Origin: Armillaria gallica
Lineage: Eukaryota > Basidiomycota > Agaricomycetes > Agaricales > Physalacriaceae
Length of the DNA stretch: 64,000 nucleotides
Direction: 5' to 3'
NCBI GenBank assembly: GCA_037576215.1
Contig: JBANDB010000001.1
Span: 7,812,001 to 7,876,000 of the forward strand
Shown here: positions 31,636-43,100 of the stretch, piece by piece
Layout of the letters: each line of letters begins with the position of its first letter
Position numbering within the stretch: position 1 is the stretch's first letter
The notes under the pieces: generated by a model
The model's input: only the letters and a program-made list of their open reading frames with translations
Databases searched by the model: none
Told to the model about the DNA's origin: nothing
Position numbers and translations under genes: made by a program

Positions 31636-31969
31636 ACGAGGAAGGAGAGGAGGGCCACCGGGAACAGCGACAGACTATTTCGTTAAATGGAAAGGCTATG
31701 GACCAGAATCAAATAGCTGGGTACGGGAGGACGACATGGATGCCGAAGAGCTCATTGAAGAGTTCCTTGCCAAACACGTCAACAACATTGACACAGATGC
31801 CTATCAGCCAGACTGGCAGTCTTACACAGACAAGGAGACCGGCAAAAAGGTGTGGTATGATCAAAATGAGCTCTGGGACCTGCTTGGAGGACCGGACGAT
31901 CCTTCCCAAGACACCAAGGGACCGGACAAACCAGTCCAAATCCCGAGAATACACCTGGGGAAGGCTTAA
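31636..31969 (+). CDS. Chromodomain at the C-terminus of integrase, element 2
   Basis: ATDYFVKWKGYGPESNSWVR followed by EDDMDAEELIEEF (31667-31780) is a classical chromodomain with the aromatic cage positions Y/F, W and W-like residues. It defines the chromovirus lineage of Ty3/gypsy elements and is thought to direct integration to modified chromatin. It is preceded by a stop (31631-31633), so in this copy it is separated from the integrase core. A short acidic tail with DLLGGPDDPSQD ends before the polypurine tract. Confidence 0.85.
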
Positions 31970-31989
31970 CAGCAGTCGGGATGCCTGCC

Positions 31990-32004
31990 TTAACGAGGGG
32001 GTAA
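31990..32004 (+). other. Polypurine tract of element 2
   Basis: taacgagggggtaa directly precedes the 3' LTR. The same tract precedes the 3' LTRs of element 1 (about 34721-34735) and, on the minus strand, element 3 (59210-59225). It is the expected primer for plus-strand synthesis. Confidence 0.8.
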
Positions 32005-32427
32005 TGTTATGATTTATTCGTTTTTTCCCTTATCTTATCTTATCATGGGAAACCGGACTGACCGGGCCACTGATCACAGGAGTAACAAGGGCTACAAGAC
32101 GACATTCCCATGTTATCGCCTCGTTGTCGCACCATATCGCTTCACTATTGCGTGCCCATACGTTCTTGCTCCAACAACGCAAGTTCATGAACCTTATCTT
32201 TCTTACATGGTCTATTATTAGAACCCTCACTTCGCATACTTAAGTAGTAGCTCTCACTGTATGTACCCCAGCTTCGAGCTAACTTTAATCTATACCGAAA
32301 CTATCGCTTAATTCCTCGCGGACAGCTAAAGACTTGGCCTTAACGCCTATTGTTTAAGGGACTCATCGGTGACTGCCCAAACGCGAGACAGCCGTTGTTT
32401 ACCCTTGATAGGAGTTCGGGTTTAATA
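32005..32427 (+). repeat. 3' LTR of element 2
   Basis: 423 bp, aligned without gaps to 22299-22721. By hand count 16 differences, 15 transitions and one transversion, many at CpG/TpG/CpA positions. Followed by the CAGGA duplication at 32428-32432. Confidence 0.97.
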
Positions 32428-32432
32428 CAGGA

Positions 32433-33413
32433 ATTGCAGAATGGCCGATGCCCCAGAGGAAGAAGGAACTCCAATCGTTCCTCAGCTTTATGAACTTCTA
32501 TCGAAAGTTTATCAAGATGTACTTGAAGGTTATTCGCCCACTCACCCAGCTGACGGGCAATGCAGAATGGAAATGGGGCGAGGCCCAGGAGAAGGCATTC
32601 CAGGAACTCAAGCAATGCATGGCCGAGGACATTGTCCTCGCCATTCCAAATGATGACGACCCCTTCAGAGTCAAGGCAGATGCCAGCAAAGGAGCGGTCA
32701 GTGCCATCCTTAGCCAACAGCAGAATGGAGTATGGCGCCCAGTGGCCTTCATGTCAAAGTCACTCAGTGCCATGGAGAGGAACTATGAGATCTATGACAA
32801 AGAATTGCTTGCAATCATGCTCACACTCTCGGAGTGGCGCCATTACCTTATGGGTGCCGCCAAGGACATAGAAATCTGGATGGATCATCAGAACCTTCAG
32901 TATTTCCGACTCCCACAGAAGCTGAACCAACGACAGGCCCACTGGGTCAGCGAGCTCATGGAATATCACTTCATGCTACGACATAAGCCCGGTGCCCTAA
33001 ACAAGAAGGCTGACCTCCTTTCCCGACACGATGATCACAACCAAGGACATGACGATAACCAGGACATCGTCGTCCTCCAGCCAGCGCACTTCTGGGCCTT
33101 GATCATGCCAACGACCAATGAGGTACATCAGAAGGTGGAAGAAGCCACCAGACAAGAGGAATTGTGGGACAAAGGCATCGCCACCTCCCTCAACCACAAG
33201 CGAGGAATATCCCGAAAGGACAGACTCCTCGTGTACGATAACCGAGTATACGTACCCCGCAAGAAGACACTATGGGGCAAAATCATTTCCCAATACCACG
33301 ACCACATCACCGCCGGCCACCCAGGGATCGAGAAGATGAAGAAGTTAATACTCTGCGACTACTGGTGGCCAAAAATGATGAAGGAGTGTCAAAGCCTATG
33401 TCAAAGGCTGTGA
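32433..33413 (+). pseudogene. C-terminal reverse transcriptase and RNase H, element 1 (continuation)
   Basis: Resumes the frame broken at 22298: IAEWPMPQRKKELQSFLSFM, MNFYRKFIK, then RNase H KADASKGAVSAILSQQQNG, MERNYEIYDKELLAIMLTLS and WMDHQNLQYFRLP, followed by the integrase zinc region HDHITAGHPGIEKMKKLILC. The 321-codon frame from 32448 is open. A TGA at 33411 follows MKECQSLCQRL, where a frameshift has altered the integrase HHCC end (KECQSLCQRL against the expected KxVKAYVKGCETC). Confidence 0.95.
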
Positions 33414-34735
33414 AACCTGCCAGAGAATGAAGTCAAACACCCAGGCCAAGGCGGCCCCACTCTTCCCTAACACAGTACCCACCGGACCATGGACTCACAT
33501 ATCTGTTTACATGGTAACAGGACTTCCAAACTCGAACAGACATGACGCGATCCTGATGATTGTCGACCAATTCTCTAAGGCCATTATCCCTGTCGCCTGC
33601 AACACGGAATATCTGCAGAAGAGTGGGCCCAAATCCTTTGGGATCACGTATATGCATGCCATGGGATGCCACAAGTAGCTATCTCCAACTGCAGTCCGCA
33701 ATTCATCTCCAAGTTCATGAAGGAGTTATACCAAATGCTAGATATCATGCCCAACGCGTCCATGGCATTCCACCTGCAGACCGACGGGCAGACAGAATGG
33801 GTCAACCAGGAAATCGAGAAGTACCTACACATCTTTGTCAACCACCGACAGACCAACTGGAGCAACTGGCTTCCACTCGCCGAGTTCTCCCACAACAACC
33901 GGACCCACAGCGCAACGGGCAAGAGCCTCTTCATGGTGCTCTATGGCCAAAACTCTTGAATTCTCCCCAACTCTTCCTGATCACCTCCATTCTTGAACCC
34001 CGCTGCGGAAGACTTTGTCCAGAACATGACGATGATCCACGCCGAAACCCAGAAAGCCCTTGAAGAAGCTGCCAGGAAGATGAAGGCCCAGTATGATAAG
34101 AGGAAACACGCTGCCCATCCATATCAAATAGGTGACTGCATATGGCTTGATGCCACAAACCTCCATCTTCCCTGACCCAAAAAGAAGCTGGACAACAAGC
34201 GGGTTGGACCCTTCATCATCCTCAACAAGGCAGGTGCTAGTGTGTATAAACTCAAGCTACCACCCCACAGAAAGATTCACCCACACTTCAACAAGAAGCT
34301 TCTGATGCTGTACACACCGCTGGCATTTCCTAACCAGGAATTACTGCCACCACCACCACCCGACCTTATTGAAGATGAGAAAGAATATGAGGTTGAAGAA
34401 GTCCTTGACTTTCGACCATGCCAAGTACAAGGAAAGTGAGGACAAAAGTCTAGGACCGTCACTGACTATTTCGTCAAGTGGATGGGATGGACACAGGAAC
34501 ATAATTCTTGGGTGCAGGAGGAGGATATGGAACATGCACAGGAAGCGATAGAAGAATACAAAGACTGAGTCAGCCATGCGCGACTAGTCTGAATGCCCAA
34601 AACCGCAACAATTGATGATGAGTATGACGACGCCGGAGGTGACACTACAGGAATATATGGAAATCCACCCGACTTCTCTGACGACTGGACAGGACCTTAA
34701 TGGCAGTCGGGACACCTGCCTTAACGAGGGGGTAA
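33414..34735 (+). pseudogene. Integrase core and chromodomain, element 1
   Basis: Core: WTHISVYMVTGLP has tyrosine in place of the first catalytic Asp. After a frameshift near 33670, VAISNCSPQFISKF replaces the second Asp (SDRG) with SNCS. QTDGQTEWVNQEIEKYL keeps the Glu. The C-terminal part reads IHPHFNKKLLMLYTP. The chromodomain TDYFVKWMGWTQEHNSWVQE is at about 34459-34520. TGA stops at 33957 and 34174 and the two lost catalytic Asp residues make the integrase inactive. A short acidic tail and a polypurine tract lead to the LTR. Confidence 0.93.
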
Positions 34736-35113
34736 TGTTATGATTTTCTATTTTCTCCTTATCTTATCTTATCATGGCACCTCAGCACACAGGTGGTCAC
34801 CAGCGCCAAGTTGTACGACTTCAGCATTTCCACTGTGGCACCTGGTTACGGACAGACTTCCATATGACTCTTGACAGATTGACAGGACTATTATTAGCAT
34901 CGCATTTCAGTATATAAGTAGCATAGCTCTCACTGTAGTATTCTCAGCTTTGAGCTAAGTTAAATCTTACCAGACTTTACTCTATACACTCACCGAGAGT
35001 CTAAAGTGTTATACCGCCTCGCTGTAGCAAACTCCATGGTACCATAGGTGACTGCTCGAATGCGAAGCAGCCTTTGGTCGCGTTGTTTGTTATTCCTGAG
35101 TCTGTCCATAACA
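34736..35113 (+). repeat. 3' LTR of element 1
   Basis: 378 bp, TGTTATGATTTTC...GTCCATAACA, homologous to 15988-16366 with about 30 substitutions and one 1-bp indel by hand count. TATA-like tatataa near 34911 and agctttgagctaa near 34948 repeat the promoter layout. CACCA duplication at 35114-35118. Confidence 0.95.
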
Positions 35114-38100
35114 CACCACTGCTGCCGCTCCTATGCTTCCATCTATCCCTGATCCATCTCCATATGCTTGTACCTCACTGTCATCGTTTCTGTCATTCAC
35201 CATTGCTTCCTGCATCAATTGCACTGTTTCCACCTCCACTCTTGATTCCCAGTTCAGTGGGTATCGTATCGCCTGAATGGTCTCCATGCTTTCTGGCTGT
35301 ATGCCAAAGTCCTCCATCAATTTATGTATTGGGCTCCTATGCTGCTTTGTCCTCCGCTTTGCTGCTTTGCGCACTGCCTTGTGAAGTGGATGTCCTGGCA
35401 GTAGACATGCCATGCAAGCAAGCGCTCTATGGCGATATACATCAACTTGCTCCTGCATAGGTAATAGGTTAGCATGTACATCCAGTGTGTCACCTGCTGT
35501 TGTGCACATAGCCCCCATGATCAGAATAGCTGCTTTCCTCTGGATTGTTGCTAGACTGTTGACTGTCTTGATGCTGCTTTTTCTGTCCCTTCTCTTCTTT
35601 GCTGCCCTTCTCTGTGGGTTCAAGAAAATATCGGCAGCATATAGCATGTGTGGGATGGCTATTGCAATATAGGTTAGTCTCATGCATTCTCTGGATACTC
35701 CCAAGCTGACTCTTGCAAGTTGCTGAAATTGGATGATCCAGTCATTTCCCTTTTCAATCACTGCTGCTCCCTGTTCCTTCCATCGGAGGCCTGCATCAAT
35801 GTAAATGCCTAAGAACTTTGGGACTGGTCGCAGATGTATCAGGTTCTGGCCAATTTGTATTGGATCTCCCATGACTGGTTCTTGCTGTCCTATTCCCGGT
35901 GTTGCTGTGTTGTGGGGTTTCCTTGTAAAGTCAACAAGCTGAAATTTTGCGACTCCGTACTTGCAGTTGTGCTCCTTCACCCAGTCAAGCACCCCTCCAT
36001 TCCATTCCATGATGTCCTTGATTGCTTGATGGGTCTCTTTGAACATCTTTCCATAGACAAGAATTGCTTTGTCATCTATGAATAGAAAGCATTGTTCGCT
36101 CTCCTATAGGCGTTGTAGGACACTTGAGTTGTATATGACATATAATACCTGTGACAATGGGTCTTCCTGGTCAAGTCCGTTAGCAACATCAAAAACACCC
36201 GGCTTGAAGTCATTGAAGCTCAGGGCTGTTCTCCTTTCAGCTAGTCTCCTTTGCAACCACTCTGTGTATTGTGATGGTATTCCCAGCATTAGCATTTTGT
36301 GGAGAAGCATATCCACATCCACACTAGGAAATGCTCCTTTGATGTCCAGAAATAGAACAGATACTACGTTACCTTTTCTCCATTGATCTTTGATGCTAGA
36401 GACCATTAGGTTAATAGAGTTGGTGGTGCATCTGCCTGGACATCCTCCAAAGTGTTGGTCTGGTAGGATTCCCTTATATTCACACCATGCTGTAAGGTCC
36501 TGGTTCATCGTCGCATGAAGGCCCAGCCCCATCCATTAGATAGAATAATGGGCCTGTATGCATTGGGATCCTCATAGTCCAGTTTTCCTGGTTTGCATAG
36601 GATGATCATGTTTGTCTCACTGAGTATCTCTGGGTATTCTTCCAGTGTAACTGTTGCATGGTATACTGGTCCTATATAGGGTGCAAGCAGGTCAGCACAA
36701 TGGTTCAACACACAGTTGGGCACTGTTCCTGGTTTTGTTGCCTTTAGCAGTTTCATACCTTGGAAGGCTTGTTTGATTTGGCCATCTGTGATAAGCCAAA
36801 AGTCCCATGCTGGTGGAGGGTATTGGACATTGCTTGGTACTGCTGATGCCATAGGTTTGGATGGAAAGAAAGCTGCTTGAAATACCTTTCCTTTCTCCTT
36901 GTTATCTCATATCCTCTTTGGCCATCATTCTGCCATTTTTACTACAAGGTCTGGGATCCTTGCTCTTCCACCATCCGATGTTGGTTGGGAAATGAATCGA
37001 CTGATTTCCCATATATTCCCTGCTCCTGCATTCTCCAGCCAGGTCATCCAACATGTTGTCTTCACATCCTCCACAGTGGCAGTGTATTGATTGCACAGCC
37101 TTCTTTGTTCGTCATGGATTGGGTATCCTGGCATTGATTTGAAGTTGTACACCTTCTTTTGTATCTTGCATAGTTGTCACCATAGCTCTGTAAGCTCTCC
37201 GTTCCACCATCACTTCATATACGGGCTTGGTTTGGTCCATGGGACATATACATCAATTATGTTTTGGACTGTGTCATCAATACGTTGGAGTGTTGTATGC
37301 ATCTCCTCACTGCTCATGAGTTCATGTGGTGGAGGGAGCATGTCAAGTTGGTCTTGAAGGGCATTGTAAAACTTTTCCCAATCTACTTTGCGAAAGTTTC
37401 GTCGAGGTTCAAATTCATTGCATGGTGGGGATACATCAATGACTGAGACAATAGGGAAGTGGTCTGTCTGTGGTGGCTGAGCTGCATGGTCAACTATGCA
37501 TTTGATGAAGCTTGAAATGAGCTCATCTGAGCAAAACATGTTGTCTATGTGTGTATAGTTCCCTGTTGAGAATGCCTGCAGCATCGGTACATAGGCCAGT
37601 AGTGCCATTTTTAGTTGATGCTTTCCTATGATTGTCAGAAGGTGTTCTGCTCTGTCGAGAGCCTGATCTGTAAATAGATGTGAGTTGTGTGGTTCATCCC
37701 AGATTGGATGATGTTCATTCCAGTCTCCTGCACATATAACATGATATGGTTTCCCTGGGGCATCTTGCTGGCATGCTCTGTATTTGCTTATAAATTTATC
37801 AACCAGATCCCATGCCACTACAGAGCTGCCATTGCTGTATATATTGATAATTATTATAGTTACCTCTGCCTGTAGTTCAAGTGCAACAATGTCTTGAGAG
37901 TCTAGAGGAATGCTTGACCAAGCATTGGTGGTAATGGCTCAGTTGACAAGGGTTACTGCTCTTGTCTTGGTCAGATCGCTGTCATGTCTAGTTGGGTATA
38001 CTGCCATCCATCCCTGTGTTGCTCTGGACTTTCCATGCCTGCCAATGTAAGGCTCCTGTATTAGGATGAGGTCATCGTTCTTGTCTACTTGATTGATTAG

Positions 38101-38150
38101 GCAGGAGTGGGCTGTCAGTGATTTGTTCACATTGAGCTGGTATATTCATA
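35114..38150 (-). pseudogene. Tad1-like LINE ORF2: endonuclease, reverse transcriptase, start of RNase H
   Basis: Minus strand. Endonuclease (APE type): LILIQEPYIGRHGK near 38050-38080 (catalytic Glu), GDWNEHHPIWDE near 37715 (Asp, Asn and His), NYTHIDNMF near 37545 and TDHFPIVSV near 37450 (terminal Asp-His). RT: FGGCPGRCTTNSINLMV and VVSVLFLDIKGAFPSVDVDM (36360-36460), GLDQEDPLSQVLYV, then FLFIDDKAI (catalytic pair, about 36070). Thumb and connection: PVPKFLGIYIDAGLRWKEQG. RNase H begins VQAYGDGSGIDGSIGAAAVV and is cut at 35119. Damage includes a frameshift before 36046, stops at 36102, 37207 and 37936, and a Gly to Glu change in the DQGDPLS motif. Confidence 0.93.
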
Positions 38151-40012
38151 GCTTCACATCCATTTCATTATCTATCATGTTGTCAGCCATATGTCTACCA
38201 GTGGGGAGTTGCCCAGTTGGGTGTCATCGTTGTCATCCACTGTTTCCCTCTTGGGGTTGGCCTCGTTGTCACTTGTATAGGACCTTGCAGTTGCTTGTGA
38301 TGGTGGTCTGGTATTTGCTTGTTGACTTGCTGTCATGTACCAGTGAATGGACGCTTGCTGATATCTGTTGTTCTCTAGTGGCATCAGATTAGGGTTAGAC
38401 CTTCTGTTTCAAATTTGTTTTGTACTGCTGCCATTTTGTTGCTACCGCATTGGGTGTGAGGAGACCGCAACACTACCAAGAGATGTAATTGTGGTCCCAC
38501 TCTGTGTGTCAGGTCTCCTTGCACTCCTTGCATTACTCTTTTGCAGCTAGTAGTCTTCAGCACATTGTTGCACTTCATTGGGGGCCCATGTACTAGGGTC
38601 CTTGGTTACAAAGTATTTGTATCATGACTCAGAGTATTGGCTTTGTATCAGATCTGAGGCTCTAATGAAAGATGGGCAGTTAATTCAGTCTACGGCCCCA
38701 TGGCCATCCACTTTGCAGTTAGTGCAGTGGAACTTTTTATGGTCAGGGACTGTACAGTCTTTGGTTGCATGTCCTCCAGCGCATCATCCGCATTTTGTTG
38801 CATTTGGATAGTCTTGCACATTATGGTCACGAGGTAAGACAGAACAATTCATGCACCATGTTGCATCTGGCAACTCCTTCCTAGCTTGGAGTTCTTTCCC
38901 TTCAATGAAGATTCCTCCTCGGATGGTGATGTTATCTTGTTCTTGTGCATCAAACCCTATCATGATATGGGCTTCTCTCTGCCCCTCATGATGGTGCTCC
39001 GCCAGCTTTAAGAACCTTATGTTATGGATAGTTCCTTCCCTGAGTCTTGTACTCTCCTTGATGCTTCACCAGGTTGCCATGTCCTTGATGTCAATCGTTG
39101 TTGGTGCAAATGGTACAATCATGTTGTGTAGCTGGAGGCTGGCTGCTGTCTCCTGTCCAGCTGCTTGCTGTATGGAATCAATGGTGTCAGGTTCGCACAG
39201 CCATACTGCTGCTTCATCAGTGTTGAAGGTATATGCAATACCCCTGTTTGCCAATTTCCATGCTCCTACCACTCTGTGTTCCTTTGGTATGTATCCTGGT
39301 GTCCCTGATTCACCTGTAGATGCTATGAACAGTGCTTCATTCATCTGTTCAACAAGCTCCTTCTCCATTGTTATTTTCATCTGATTCTTGCTGCTTCACT
39401 TGTTGGTTTGATTATGACACACCGGTTTGCAATCTTGGCTTTTGCGATGGTGTCAGCATGCTTGGGGTCCAACTTCGGTCCATGTGGCCAGCTGGCCATC
39501 TCAGCGTATGAGAGTTGGTGGGATTGCATGTGTGTTGGGTCACTGCTAGAAATCATTGGCTCCTTGGTATTGCAGATGTCATTGATAGCTGCTTGTATAG
39601 TGGCTGTGTCTTTTTGATTTCTTGGATGCTCTCTATGGTGGTTAGTTCCTTTGACATGTGCTTTTTGACCATGTTTTTGACTGCATTCACTGATTCCTGC
39701 AGACTGTGAAATTTTTTGCTCATGAGGTGTGCCAGTGCCATTGCATCTTGCACTGCTCTATATTCTCCAATATCCATCCATGCTTCCATCATGTCTACTA
39801 GATTTACCATTGTACGGTACTGTTTTTCATTGACTGGCTTCTTTGGCCTCAATTCTTCCATGACAATGTGTCGCAAGATTGCTGTGATGTCAGATATGGC
39901 ACTCACTGATGTGCCATCTATTTGCACTGCCATGATTTTCCCATAGTCTTTGATTACTTTTTCAGCTGCTGCTTTGAATCTCTTTGCGTGGTTGTGCTGG
40001 GCTTCTATGTTA
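38151..40012 (-). pseudogene. Tad1-like LINE ORF1 (gag-like) with zinc knuckles, main part
   Basis: Continues the frame begun at 53948: NIEAQHNHAKRFKAAAEKVI, then MAVQIDGTSVSAISDITAIL (39933 down), a predicted helical region (KNMVKKHMSKEL), then IAYTFNTDEAAVWLC and QLHNMIVPFAPTTIDIKD. Near 38690-38860 are the cysteine-histidine knuckles TWCMNCS, then CG-stop-CAGGHATKDC and CTNCKVDGHGAVD. Both stops inside the knuckle region are TGA where arginine is expected. Gag-like ORF1 proteins bind the LINE RNA. The Helitron array separates the first 23 codons from the rest. Confidence 0.85.
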
Positions 40013-40132
40013 CAAGCCTATGCCCTGTGTCTTCATCATGATTGCCAGACCCTCATACCTCGGGTCCTGGCAACCTGACTATGACACAGGACTTCAGCTT
40101 GTTGGGGCCCGCCCCAAACCCAGCTTATTACT
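40013..40132 (-). repeat. Helitron 3'-terminal structured module, copy 1 (true array end)
   Basis: About 120 bp with three possible stems: an outer one pairing caagcc...gccctgtgtc with gacacaggact...gcttg, an inner hairpin ttgccag...ctggcaa, and a separate hairpin ttggggcccgccccaa. The outer strand end (GGCTTG on the minus strand) abuts the LINE. Confidence 0.8.
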
Positions 40133-43100
40133 TGGGAGTGTCAGTTATTAGTTCAGAAACAAATATGTATTATCAATGTAATAGAGCCTCAGGGTATACA
40201 ATATTCAAAGTATTTGTACCTTTTTCTGTATCTGGAAAGAGAACTCAAATCTGTTGTCCAGAAGTGCAACGGCTAAGTGCTACATACAGTTGTCCACGAG
40301 AAAAAACAGGAGTACGTAAATCTAATCCAATGTAAGTAACTGACTGTCCTTGAGACTTGTTGATTGTCATTGCAAAAGTCAATCTGACTGGAAATTAGCG
40401 ACATGAAAATGCAATAGGAAGTTCAGCTGTATCTGCATTGATTGTGATGCGTGGGATGAAAACAGCCTTGCCTGCATTGTTACCACTGAGAAGATGACAT
40501 TCTAATACATGTGGATGGAAACGTGTGAGAATCATCCATGTCCCATTGCATAGGCCATTTGCTGGATCCAGATTGCAGAGAAGCATAAGAGGACATCCAA
40601 CTTTGAGAGCCAGCTTTGCACATGGCAATCCAGAGGCATTGAAATTTTGAAGACACTCCACTGGATAAAGAGTAGCAGCATCATCCAACTCTTCCTCTAT
40701 TGTCTTGTCTATACTCCAATAAACTGTCTCTTGTCCTGGAAACATATCCAGAACCTGTTGATTAATTTCATCAACATCATCATTGCATCCAGAGAGAATT
40801 GTTCATTCTAAAAAGAAACGGTCTTGGAAGTGGCCAGCTTGAATGTTTGGATAGATATATTTAATGAGTTCAGAAAGTGAATTGTTGGCCAGATGCATAG
40901 AAGCAGGAAGAGTGATAGTACGATCATCAGTAAGTCCTTCACCTGCACCAACAGTAAGTAGCCAATGGGCAAATTCTACATTTTCAGGAGTCTGATCCAG
41001 GCACATGTTTTTCTTCAAATGAATGACTTCAATGTGAGGCCATAAAGGTGAATGGCGAAATGAAGCTGCAACAATCTGCTCCCATGATTGTCATGAAACA
41101 ACTGGCAATGTCTGATGAAAGTCTCCTAAAATAAATAATCAGAAATGATAATCTATAGTGACTCAAAATAAGGACACATACCACCAAAAAGTACAGTTTT
41201 TCCACCAAAAGGAACATCCTTATTGCAGACATCACGAAGAGTACGATCAACAGTCTCAATATCATGTCGGTTCTGCATAGAAACCTCATCCCAACTGATG
41301 AGAGAAGTTCTACAAAGAAGTTCAGCTAAGTGAGTCCCTCTACAAATGCTGCATGTTGTATCATCACGTGAGGGAATTGGAATTTTGAAGGTGCTGTGGC
41401 TGGTACACCCTCCAACTAAGAGAATTGCTGATATACCGGAGGAGGCACAGGTCAATGCAATCTTTCCTTCAGCATGAACAGCAGCAGCAATAGTATTGCA
41501 CACAAAAGTCTTTCCACCACCTCCAGCACTATGCAGAAATACCAATTTCCCTCGTTCATTCATAGCAGAGTCAAACACAATATTATAAGCAGTCTTTTGC
41601 TCTTCATTGAATGTTTGAAGATTGTTAGCAACTAATTGCTGCAGAGATGGGATATCATAGGCCAGCTGTGCAGCCAGAAGAGGATTATCCTCATAAGCAG
41701 CCCAGTCCATGATAGAGGCTGGCATCTCTGTCCACTCAGAGAGACGACAACCATGAGATTGAAGAAGCTTATTGATAAGATGGAGACCAAAATCATAGAG
41801 CTGAGCATCTGTTGGATTTGGAACATCACGTTGGCAGAGCTTATGTGCCAAATCATCACAAATGTTCTCCTTGAACTCCTCCCACAGCTCATCTGGCTTT
41901 GCTGGCTGGCAGAAAAGAAGAAGGGTCACAAATAGTGATCGTAACTGTGCTCCTGACTGCATAATAGCTGCCTCCTGTAAGCATTGTCTCCATTCATTAT
42001 TATTTTCCAGCAATCCCATAGCAATGCATGCTTCTTTAAAAGTAGCACACTCCACATTGTTAACAGTGCGTAAGTGTTGGAAGGATTGAGCACCGGTAAC
42101 AGCAGTCAAAAGAAGCTGCAGATAGAACTGCTCGCCAGATGAGGGGGCAGCTTGATACATTTGGCCAATGGTAACACCAATAGTTGTGTATCTTTGGCAT
42201 GGATTCCAGTGTTTCTTGCTGCTGTTCCAGGTATAGTGGGCAGGAATGTCTTGATACAGATACTGATGTGCACTGGGATCTCTTTTGTTGAGATCAAACC
42301 ATTGTAACAGAGTAGTTGTCTTTGCCTCTGCAGCTGCTAACACCTCTTCTGGACTGTCATTCTCATCATATATGATAAGCTGTTCATCAGGGAGATGGAC
42401 CTGAAGACGGACAACATTTGGCTCCTCCTGATGTAGCCAAAATGAAAAGATTCTCCAGCATGATTCAATAGCAGAGATGTAGCATGCATCCAGAAACTCC
42501 TTAATCTCATCATGATCCTGAACCTCTAATGTAGTCCTGTCATGGCCCTTGTAGATGTATTTATGGATATATTTGATGGCCTTGACAGAAACACAAACCT
42601 CCACATTGATGTGACAGTTATATTTTGCACTGAGATAAGGATTGTATGGGACAATATCACGGTTGGTATAGACAGTACAGGTTTTACCACACATTTTAAC
42701 ATACTCACGACCATTGTTAGGACATGCCAAATTGGGATATCCATCAGTGGTGAATTCAGTATGCTCATTGAAGTTTTTTGGAAAGTTCTTTGAACAGCGA
42801 CCCTCGGGCTTCTTGCAGCAATGATCACATGGACCATGGACCATGGATCTGGTGACAATCTCATAAAGAATTGGTTGGGTAACAGGATCAGGAATCTGAG
42901 CACATGAGACTGAATCAGCATCAGCAGGTGTGTGAATCTTGTCTTCAGGATCCAGAAAAATCAGAAGATGCATATGAGGGAGTCCATGCTTCTGAAATTC
43001 AATAGTATGCACCATAGCCTTGACTTTTTCAAATATTCCACCCTTCTTGATTTCTTCCAGTAAGGCCTCCTTCTTCAACTGGAAGACTCTGGCCACAATA

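Larger units (their letters stand above)
22299..32427 (+). mobile_element. Chromovirus element 2 (10.1 kb), inserted in the RT of element 1
   Basis: Bounded by two 423-bp LTRs with a CAGGA duplication. Order: LTR, self-primer site, 87-aa membrane ORF, leader with minisatellite, gag with zinc knuckle, spacer, protease, RT, RNase H, integrase, chromodomain, polypurine tract, LTR. By hand count the LTRs differ at 16 positions (about 3.8 percent), 15 of them transitions. The gag core is intact, but pol has TGA stops at 28446, 28802, 28887, 30359, 30468 and 31109, so the copy is defective. Very close in pol to element 3. Confidence 0.97.
15988..35113 (+). mobile_element. Chromovirus (Ty3/gypsy LTR retrotransposon) element 1, gag-deficient, carrying nested element 2
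   Basis: Bounded by LTRs at 15988-16366 and 34736-35113, with a 5-bp duplication. Without the nested element 2 and its duplication it measures about 9.0 kb. Order: LTR, priming site, tiny membrane ORFs, proline-rich gag-like N-terminal region, about 1.4 kb of unrelated non-coding sequence where the gag core should be, spacer, protease, reverse transcriptase, RNase H, integrase, chromodomain, LTR. By hand count the LTRs differ at about 30 of 378 positions (roughly 8 percent), mostly transitions, so it is older than element 2 (about 4 percent), in agreement with the nesting. Many internal TGA stops and lost integrase residues show it is dead. Confidence 0.95.

Noticed and set aside
31636..31969. 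Chromodomain as an independent gene
   Set aside because: It follows the integrase C-terminus in all three elements and is only separated by a stop.
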